Positions 55,072-61,314 of a DNA stretch of 63,673 bases are shown piece by piece. Numbering within the stretch: position 1 is the first letter of the stretch; each line of letters begins with the position of its first letter. The translations under genes and the position numbers were made by a program. The notes under the pieces are model-generated. The model worked only from the letters and a program-made list of their open reading frames with translations, searched no databases and was not told the origin of the DNA. Where the stretch lies: the NCBI GenBank assembly GCA_003223135.1, contig QHXX01000021.1:1-63673 (forward strand), given 5' to 3'. This DNA is from Acidobacteriota bacterium (lineage in GTDB: Bacteria > Acidobacteriota > Polarisedimenticolia > Gp22-AA2).

Positions 55072-57535
55072 GTCCGACCGTGGTCCATGTCTCGTCCTGG
55101 GTGAGCCGGAGGGGGCGCCAGGGAGAGACTCCGTTGGTCGTGAAGCGAACGGCGCCATCCCTGTCGGTGCGATAGACCTCGACGCCCGCGTCGATCAGCC
55201 TGTCCACGACCTCCGCGCTCGGATGACCCCAGGGGTTCGACGACCCCACTGAAATGACTCCGAGTCTCGGTCGTACCTGCCGCAGGAACGGCTCGCTCGT
55301 CGAAGTCCGACTACCGTGGTGACCGACCTTGAGGAGATCGGCCCGGAGGTCGCGACCCTCGCGGACCAGCAGAGCCTCGAGACCGGACTCGAGATCCCCC
55401 GTCAGGAGGACGCTGCGGCCGGCGAATGACAGGCGCAGGACCAGCGAATCGTCGTTACGCGCCGGGCCGCCGCTTTCGACTCCGGGTCCGGGGTTGAGCA
55501 CTTCCACACGGGCGCCGCCGAGGGCGATCCTCGCCCCGCGCCGCGGGAAGACGACGGAGATTCCACGCTTCTCGGCCGCTCGCTCCAAGGACGCCACGGC
55601 CGCGTCATCACCGGGCATCCTGCCCAGCCACACCGCGCCCGGTGAGAAGGAGCGAAGGACCGCACCCGCCCCCCCGAGGTGGTCGCGGTGCGCATGGGTG
55701 ATCGCCAGGATGTCGATGGTGAGAAGCCCGAGCGCCCGCAGCGCCGGAGCCACCACTCTTGCGCCTACGTCGAAGCGGGAGCGGGCGAAGCCGCCCGCGT
55801 CGATGAGCATCGTAGGCCCTCCGGGGAAGCGGACGAGAAGCGCGTCCCCCTGACCGACGTCGAGGGCGATGACCTCCAGGCGGCCGGCGGACGAAGGCGC
55901 GCGGCCGGCGACCGTGGTCACCGCGACCGCGAGGGCCAGGAAGAGAAGGGCCGAGCGTCGGAGCCGCGCCCCGCCGAAGCCGGCGAGGACGACGGCACCT
56001 TGTCCCAGGAGGACCAGCCAGACGGGCGGCGGCAGGACCGAGAACGAGCACCACAAAGGAGCCGCGACCGCGGCGGTCATGCGATCGAGCGTGTCGACCA
56101 GGACCCGCGCCAGGCTGATCAGGGCGCCGGCCGCCGGATGCAGGAGCGGCTCGAGGAGGCAGGCGAGCAGACCCAGGATGAGAAGCAGGCCGGCCATCGG
56201 AACGGCGAACGTGTTGGCGACGAGGGCGACGGGCGTCAGTGTCTGGAAGTGCCGCGCCGAGACGAGCGAGGTCGAAAGAAGCGCCGCCGCCGACACCCCC
56301 AGCGAGCCGAGGAGCCACGTTCGCATCCATCGAAGGACGGTACACAAAGGCCGGTCGCGACGCACCGAGGTGGCCCGACCGGCCCGGTCGTTCACCCGGG
56401 GAACGAGGAGGACCAGACCGAGCGTGGCTGCAAAGCTCAGCTGGAAGCCGGCGTCGCGGCTCCAGGCCGGGTTGGCGGCGAGTATCAGCACGGAAGCCGA
56501 GGCGATGGCGCCCGTCCCCGGGATCCGTCGACCCAAGAGCGCTCCGCAAAGGAACAGAAGCGCCATCAGCACGGCGCGGGCGATCGAACCACTCGGCCGC
56601 GCCACCTCCCAGTACAGGAGGAGGCAGATCGCCAGAAGCGCGCGCCTGGCCCGCGGGCCGACTGGCGGGATCCGCAGCAGGACGGACGCCAGGCCGGCGA
56701 TCAGAGCGACATTGAATCCCGACAACGCGACGATGTGGTACACGCCGGCGCGGATCAAGTGATCCTCAAACGCGGGAGGGAGGTCGTCCCTCTCACCGAC
56801 CAGGAGGGCCGCGAGGAACGAGACGGTCGCTTCCTCCCGGCCGCCCGCCGCGCGTTCGAGCGCCGAGATCAGGAGGTGGCGCGCCCGCGCGGGAAGAGCG
56901 CTGAACGTCCCTCTCCTTCCGGGGATGGCCCGAATCAGCCGGGCGCTCTTGACCGTGCCGACAAGCGAGATGCCACGCGCCTCGAGGTACGAGGAGTAGT
57001 CGAACGCTCCGGGGTTACGGAAGGTCCGAGGCGGACCGATTCGGGCGATGAGCTCGACCAGGTCTCCCGGCCGCGGCAGGGGAATGTCCGGATCCTCGGG
57101 GGTCGGGGCGGTGAGCCGCAGAACAATCGGTCGTGCCGGCCGCAGCCGTGACGAGCCCCGACCCGGGAGCTCGAATCGGCGCATACGCACAAGAAATGCG
57201 GTGCGCCCTTCGGCGACCCTTTCGGCGTCCAGAAGCCGCCCTTCGATCACCACCGGCGTGGCACCCGCATGGAACCCGTGCCCCTCCCACGCTGCCAGGA
57301 GGTCCGGGAGCGGATCGGCGAGACGCTGCCCCACCCCCAGCACCACGCCGCAGACGAGCGGAAGGAGAAACAGGCCGGCCCGCCGGCATTCCGGAAGAAG
57401 ACCCAGGATGGCCAGCGGCGCGAGGACGACGGGCCACTGTCCCGGGACGAGCGACGGCAGGGCGATGCCCGCCGCGAAGGCAGAGGCCCTCACGAGGGCG
57501 TTCCGGCCTGATGAGGAGGTGTGCGCGAACCGCAC
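55043..57535 (-). CDS. comEC: ComEC/Rec2-family DNA uptake channel
   Basis: 830 residues from a GTG at 57535. The three expected parts are present: an N-terminal membrane pair and OB-like DUF4131 region (VVIEGRLLDAERVAEGRTAF), the central multi-helix competence domain (HIVALSGFNVALIAGLASVL, about residues 270-530), and a C-terminal metallo-beta-lactamase domain with DVGQGDALLVRFPGGPTMLI, DAGG and ITHAHRDHLGGAG. ComEC carries single-stranded DNA across the inner membrane in transformation, and the MBL domain is thought to degrade the other strand. No other com genes are here. Convergent with the site-2 protease gene. Confidence 0.95.
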   Translation of the reverse strand: MRFAHTSSSGRNALVRASAFAAGIALPSLVPGQWPVVLAPLAILGLLPECRRAGLFLLPLVCGVVLGVGQRLADPLPDLLAAWEGHGFHAGATPVVIEGRLLDAERVAEGRTAFLVRMRRFELPGRGSSRLRPARPIVLRLTAPTPEDPDIPLPRPGDLVELIARIGPPRTFRNPGAFDYSSYLEARGISLVGTVKSARLIRAIPGRRGTFSALPARARHLLISALERAAGGREEATVSFLAALLVGERDDLPPAFEDHLIRAGVYHIVALSGFNVALIAGLASVLLRIPPVGPRARRALLAICLLLYWEVARPSGSIARAVLMALLFLCGALLGRRIPGTGAIASASVLILAANPAWSRDAGFQLSFAATLGLVLLVPRVNDRAGRATSVRRDRPLCTVLRWMRTWLLGSLGVSAAALLSTSLVSARHFQTLTPVALVANTFAVPMAGLLLILGLLACLLEPLLHPAAGALISLARVLVDTLDRMTAAVAAPLWCSFSVLPPPVWLVLLGQGAVVLAGFGGARLRRSALLFLALAVAVTTVAGRAPSSAGRLEVIALDVGQGDALLVRFPGGPTMLIDAGGFARSRFDVGARVVAPALRALGLLTIDILAITHAHRDHLGGAGAVLRSFSPGAVWLGRMPGDDAAVASLERAAEKRGISVVFPRRGARIALGGARVEVLNPGPGVESGGPARNDDSLVLRLSFAGRSVLLTGDLESGLEALLVREGRDLRADLLKVGHHGSRTSTSEPFLRQVRPRLGVISVGSSNPWGHPSAEVVDRLIDAGVEVYRTDRDGAVRFTTNGVSPWRPLRLTQDETWTTVGLRRIEERTE

Positions 57536-57571
57536 GCGAACTGATCCCCGTCGTGCGACTCTCCCCGGAGA

Positions 57572-57590
57572 GGAACGATTCTATCGTTCC
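57572..57590. repeat. Inverted repeat overlapping the comEC -10
   Basis: GGAACGAT-TCT-ATCGTTCC, a perfect 8-bp-arm repeat that contains the comEC -10 hexamer, a typical repressor-site geometry. Confidence 0.5.
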
Positions 57591-57606
57591 GACGGGACCG
57601 GCACAA
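57578..57606 (-). promoter_or_regulatory. Promoter of comEC
   Basis: Minus strand TTGTGC (57606-57601), 17-nt spacer, TAGAAT (57583-57578). Predicted start near 57571, leader about 35 nt. Confidence 0.5.
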
Positions 57607-57642
57607 GGGACCGCCTCGGGCCCCTGGGGCGTGGCCGGCGGC

Positions 57643-58353
57643 TCAGTCGAACAGCGTGAGACGCGGAAGACCCGTGATCTCCCGCAGGAGGCGGGCCTGA
57701 TGGGCGCGGCGCGTGCGGTCGCGTGCCACCGGGGTCATGCGCTCTGCGGCACGCCCCAACAGACGGTCGGCGGCCGCTTCGAGCGACGCCACCTCACCCG
57801 CAGGCAGGGAGGCGCGAGCCGCCTCGAGCAGGTCCTGGTCAAAAAGGCGCAGGCGGTCCTCGAGAAGACGCGGCTCCAGGAGTCCCCCCTGGATTTCCTT
57901 GCGCATATGCTTCAGCTCCGCGGCCACGCGCGCCAGGCACGCCACCAGCGGATCGCGACGCTCCTTCGAGGCCAGGGCCATGGAAGCGCGAACGCGGCGC
58001 GCCAGACGACCGATGTGCCGCGCCGCTGCGGTGATCCCCGCGGTGTCTTCGGGCGACTGCGGCCGTCCCGCCTCGACCGCGTGCAGGGTGCGGTACAGAT
58101 CGTTCAGGGCCAGGACCTCCTGTCGACAATAGGACAGCGAGTTGATCCTGCGGCCCGCGGGCGCGCGCCGCTCGAAGGCGTCGAAGATGTTGTTGATGGC
58201 CTGCAGGACGACGCGCAGCGGTACGCCGGCCGCCTTCCACTCGCCGATCAGGCTCCAGTCGCGCGGCGAAAGCAGCATCGCCGCTCCGCGACGCCGCACG
58301 AATTCCTCTTCGGCCGTGCGGAAATACTCATCATCCGGATCGCCGGCCTTCAT
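57643..58353 (-). CDS. Protein of unknown function in the coaX-birA-nadC operon
   Basis: 236 residues, overlapping the coaX stop by 4 nt. It is highly charged and helical, with no signal peptide or membrane segment. The N-terminal part (LSPRDWSLIGEWKAAGVPLR, then VVLQAINNIFDAFERR) looks like a winged-helix module of the kind seen in replication-initiation proteins; the rest (SYCRQEVLALNDLYRTLHAV, ACLARVAAELKHMRKEI) is coiled-coil-like. I do not recognise the family with confidence. Last gene of the operon. Confidence 0.7.
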   Translation of the reverse strand: MKAGDPDDEYFRTAEEEFVRRRGAAMLLSPRDWSLIGEWKAAGVPLRVVLQAINNIFDAFERRAPAGRRINSLSYCRQEVLALNDLYRTLHAVEAGRPQSPEDTAGITAAARHIGRLARRVRASMALASKERRDPLVACLARVAAELKHMRKEIQGGLLEPRLLEDRLRLFDQDLLEAARASLPAGEVASLEAAADRLLGRAAERMTPVARDRTRRAHQARLLREITGLPRLTLFD

Positions 58354-59117
58354 CGATTCCGTTCGTGGATGATGCGCAGCCCCTCGAGGGTCAGGTTGGG
58401 ATCCAGGTCGTCGAGCACGGCGCGCAGATCCGCCTCCAGCGCCGAGACCAGCCCGCCTGTCCCGATCGTCCTGACTTTCTCTCCCATCTCCTGGCGCATT
58501 CGCTCGAGGATCCCCTGCACCAGCGCGATGTAGCCGTAGAACAGACCGGCCTGCAGGCTGTGGGTGGTGTTGCGCCCGATCACCTTCGGCGGGCGGCGGA
58601 TGTCCACCCGCGGCAGCCTCGCGGCGCGCTCGAACAGAGCCTCCGCAGAAATCGCCAGACCCGGAGCGATGGCGCCGCCCATGTACTCACCCTTCGAGGA
58701 AATCGCATCAAATGTCGTCGCCGTTCCGAAGTCGACCACGATGGCCGCGCTCTTGAACCGCTCGTAGGCGGCGACCCCGTTGACGATCCGGTCCGCGCCG
58801 ACCTCCTGGGGGTTCTCGTAGAGGATCGGCATACCGGTCTTGACGCCCGGCTCGACGAACAACGGTCTGAGCCCGAAGTAGCCGCGCGCCATGGCCTCGA
58901 GCACGCTGTTGAGCGGCGGAACGACCGAGGCCACGATCAGGGCGTCGATGGCCGAGGCCTCGATCCCCGCCAGGGACAGAAGGTTGCGCGCCAGAATCCC
59001 GTACTCATCCACGGTCCGGTCGCGCACCGTCGTAAGCCGCCAGTGGGCCACGAGCCGTGTCGCCTCGTACACCCCGAGAACCGTGTTGGTGTTCCCGACG
59101 TCCATCACCAGGAGCAT
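58350..59117 (-). CDS. coaX: Type III pantothenate kinase
   Basis: 255 residues. Phosphorylates pantothenate in the first step of coenzyme A synthesis. Hallmarks: LLVMDVGNTNTVLGVYE (P-loop-like DxGNT), YENPQEVGADRIVNGVAAYE and AIVVDFGTATTFDAISSKGE. The C-terminal helix domain is normal. It lies 66 nt downstream of birA; coaX-birA neighbours are very common. Confidence 0.96.
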   Translation of the reverse strand: MLLVMDVGNTNTVLGVYEATRLVAHWRLTTVRDRTVDEYGILARNLLSLAGIEASAIDALIVASVVPPLNSVLEAMARGYFGLRPLFVEPGVKTGMPILYENPQEVGADRIVNGVAAYERFKSAAIVVDFGTATTFDAISSKGEYMGGAIAPGLAISAEALFERAARLPRVDIRRPPKVIGRNTTHSLQAGLFYGYIALVQGILERMRQEMGEKVRTIGTGGLVSALEADLRAVLDDLDPNLTLEGLRIIHERNR

Positions 59118-59183
59118 GCCGTACCCTCCCCGCCTTCGTGCTGCGCCTTCAACACGCGTCCGGGCGCGGCGGCCGCGCGGCGC

Positions 59184-60005
59184 TCACGTCCAGCTGGACT
59201 CGACGATCTCCCCGAACGGGACACGCAGGATTCGGCCGTCCGGCAGCCGCAGCAGCAGGGCTCCCTCCTCGTCCACGCCGTCCATGCTCCCCTCGGATCG
59301 TCCCGAGGGTCCCGCCACGACGACTGTGCGTCCGCGCGGCAGCGCCGAGAGCGACACCCATTCGCGCAGGAGATCGGCTGGCTGGCCGCGCACCAGGCGG
59401 GCGTACCGCCGCTCGAAGCCCTCCAGGATGGCCGCCAGGAGGGATGCCCGGTCGGCGATGGCACCCGTCTCGATCAGGACCGACGTCGCCCGCTCCAGGA
59501 CCTCGCGGCTGAAGTCCTCCCGCCGGTGATTCACATTGATTCCGACTCCCAGCACCATCTCCCGGATGAGCGGGTCCGACCCGCGTGTCTCCCCCAGGAT
59601 TCCTGCGATCTTGCGGCGGGCGACCACCACATCATTGGGCCACTTGATGGAGGCCTGCAAGCCGAGGGATTCGCGCAGGGCCTCGGCCGTCGCGACCGCC
59701 GCCGTGAGCGTGAAGAGCGGCGCCCGCGTGGCCGGAACGAGCGGCCGCAGGATCAAGGACACATAGATCCCCAGTCGCGCCGGGGAGTGCCAGGTGCGCT
59801 CCCGCCGCCCCCGCCCGCCGGTTTGCTCTTCGGCCAGGACGACGGCGCCCTCCGGCTCGCCGGCGGCCGCCAGGTCCAGCGCCCGGTCGTTCGTCGATCC
59901 GATGGTCGGATAGTAGAAGACCCGGTGACCGAAAACGGCCGTGCGGAGACGACTCTGAAGCGCCGCCGGCGCGAGCGGCTCCTCGGGACTCCTATCCGGG
60001 CTCAT
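59184..60005 (-). CDS. birA: Biotin-[acetyl-CoA carboxylase] ligase, monofunctional
   Basis: 273 residues, lacking the N-terminal helix-turn-helix of the E. coli repressor, so it is an enzyme only. It attaches biotin to the carboxyl carrier protein. Motifs: YYPTIGSTNDRALDLAAAGE, VVLAEEQTGGRGRRERTWHS (GRGRRxRxW), IKWPNDVVVARRKIAGIL and VLGVGINVNHRREDF. The start overlaps the nadC stop by 4 nt. Confidence 0.95.
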   Translation of the reverse strand: MSPDRSPEEPLAPAALQSRLRTAVFGHRVFYYPTIGSTNDRALDLAAAGEPEGAVVLAEEQTGGRGRRERTWHSPARLGIYVSLILRPLVPATRAPLFTLTAAVATAEALRESLGLQASIKWPNDVVVARRKIAGILGETRGSDPLIREMVLGVGINVNHRREDFSREVLERATSVLIETGAIADRASLLAAILEGFERRYARLVRGQPADLLREWVSLSALPRGRTVVVAGPSGRSEGSMDGVDEEGALLLRLPDGRILRVPFGEIVESSWT

Positions 60006-60850
60006 GGGGGCGCCATCTCGAGCGCCAGGTCGGCGGCCCGGACCGAATGGGTCAGCGCTCCGAGCGAAATCCGGTCGACGCCGAGCGCCGCAAGTCGAGG
60101 GATGTCCTCTTCCCTCACCCCTCCCGAGACTTCCAGGAAGGCCCGGCCGCGGGCGGCCGCGACTGCGCGACCCAGCACGGTGTGGTCCATGTTGTCGAGC
60201 AGAATCGTATCGGCACCCGCGCGCAGGGCCTCCTCGACTTCTTCGATCGTCCCCACTTCCACTTCGATCGGCTCTTGTCGTCCTTCCCGCGCCATCTCAC
60301 GGCGCGCGCGCCGGATCGCCTCTCCGACCCCGCCCGCCAGCCGCCAGTGATTGTCCTTGATGAGGACGGCATCGAACAGGCCGAGCCGGTGGTTGACGCC
60401 GCCCCCCATGCGCACGGCGTACTTGTCCAGGACCCGCAGGCCAGGAGCGGTCTTGCGGGTCTCGGAGATCTGCACACGTGCGCCATCCAGGTGTGACACA
60501 GCCCGCCGCGTCGCGGTGGCGATCCCGGACATCCTTTGCAGGAAATTGAGGGCGGTGCGCTCCGCGGCCAGGATCGACCGCGCGACCCCTTCGACCATGG
60601 CACAACACTCGCCGGCCGATCGCGCGGCCCCGTCGGCGCACTCAGGGTGGTAGACGATCGAGGCGTCGACCTGCCGGAAGACTTCCTCCGCCACCTGGAG
60701 CCCTGCGACCGTCAGGCTCTCGCGGGCCATGATCCGCCCGCGGGCGCGCGTCGATCCGTCGACGACCAGACGGGACGTCAGGTCGCCGGAACCGACGTCC
60801 TCGTCCAGAGCCGCCCGGACGATGCGACGCAGCACGTCTGGTTCGATCAT
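60002..60850 (-). CDS. nadC: Nicotinate-nucleotide pyrophosphorylase (quinolinate phosphoribosyltransferase)
   Basis: 282 residues from the ATG at 60850, where the family begins (MIEPDVLRRIVRAALDEDVG); the open frame continues 100 codons upstream without similarity. It converts quinolinate and PRPP to nicotinate mononucleotide in NAD synthesis. Features: GSGDLTSRLV, AERTALNFLQRMSGIATATR, ISETRKTAPGLRVLDKYAVR, MGGGVNHRLGLFDAVLIKDN and ILLDNMDHTVLG. First gene of the nadC-birA-coaX-unknown operon. Confidence 0.96.
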   Translation of the reverse strand: MIEPDVLRRIVRAALDEDVGSGDLTSRLVVDGSTRARGRIMARESLTVAGLQVAEEVFRQVDASIVYHPECADGAARSAGECCAMVEGVARSILAAERTALNFLQRMSGIATATRRAVSHLDGARVQISETRKTAPGLRVLDKYAVRMGGGVNHRLGLFDAVLIKDNHWRLAGGVGEAIRRARREMAREGRQEPIEVEVGTIEEVEEALRAGADTILLDNMDHTVLGRAVAAARGRAFLEVSGGVREEDIPRLAALGVDRISLGALTHSVRAADLALEMAPP

Positions 60851-60976
60851 GGATTCGCGAATTCTCCCACACGCTCCGGGGGCGGTCAACAGAGGCGCGC
60901 GTCCCCATCCCGGGAATTCATTGTCCCGGAACGCCTCGTCCGTGGCGGATTTCCACGCCTCGTGTCCCGTCACGCC

Positions 60977-61007
60977 TGCTGCAAACGCTCCGCGCCGATG
61001 CTGCAAA
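60977..61007 (+). repeat. Direct repeat TGCTGCAAA upstream of the sigma-54 promoter
   Basis: Two copies (60977-60985 and 60999-61007) 22 nt apart, about two helical turns, 92-122 nt upstream of the promoter: the usual placement for an enhancer-binding activator. Confidence 0.4.
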
Positions 61008-61098
61008 AGCAATTGCCGGAGCCCCTTTCGAACCGTAATCTCAAGAGTAAGAATTTTCGCCTGCGCCGACTCCGCGCCGCCATCGGAGCAGGGAGACC

Positions 61099-61115
61099 CT
61101 GGCACGACAGTTGCT
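61099..61115 (+). promoter_or_regulatory. Sigma-54 (RpoN) promoter of the TonB-dependent receptor
   Basis: CTGGCACGACAGTTGCT matches the -24/-12 consensus YTGGCACGRNNNTTGCW at every defined position (GG and GC elements correctly spaced). It lies 200 nt upstream of the receptor ATG on the same strand. Confidence 0.75.
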
Positions 61116-61314
61116 CCCAAGTCTGTCCTGGGTTGTGCGGCTGCAGCCACGGGCTTCCGGTCTCCGGGTGCCGCGAGGGCGTGCGCCGGCGAGTCGCTGG
61201 GCCGAAGTGGTTTTCGAGACCCCCTCTGTGGCGGGGGAAATCAGTTGGGGCCTTCACCCGTACGACCTGACGCGACGCGTGTTTGGACATGTCGTCCAGG
61301 GGAGGGCTCCGCCC

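Larger units (their letters stand above)
60851..61314. other. 464-bp gene-free interval between nadC and the TonB receptor
   Basis: Open frames here are shadows with no resemblance to proteins. The interval holds an inverted repeat CCGGGA-8 nt-TCCCGG (60910-60929), a direct repeat TGCTGCAAA spaced 22 nt start to start (60977, 60999), a GCAATTGC palindrome (61009-61016) and the sigma-54 promoter at 61099-61115. From the predicted start near 61127 the receptor leader is about 190 nt. I see no known riboswitch. Confidence 0.6.
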
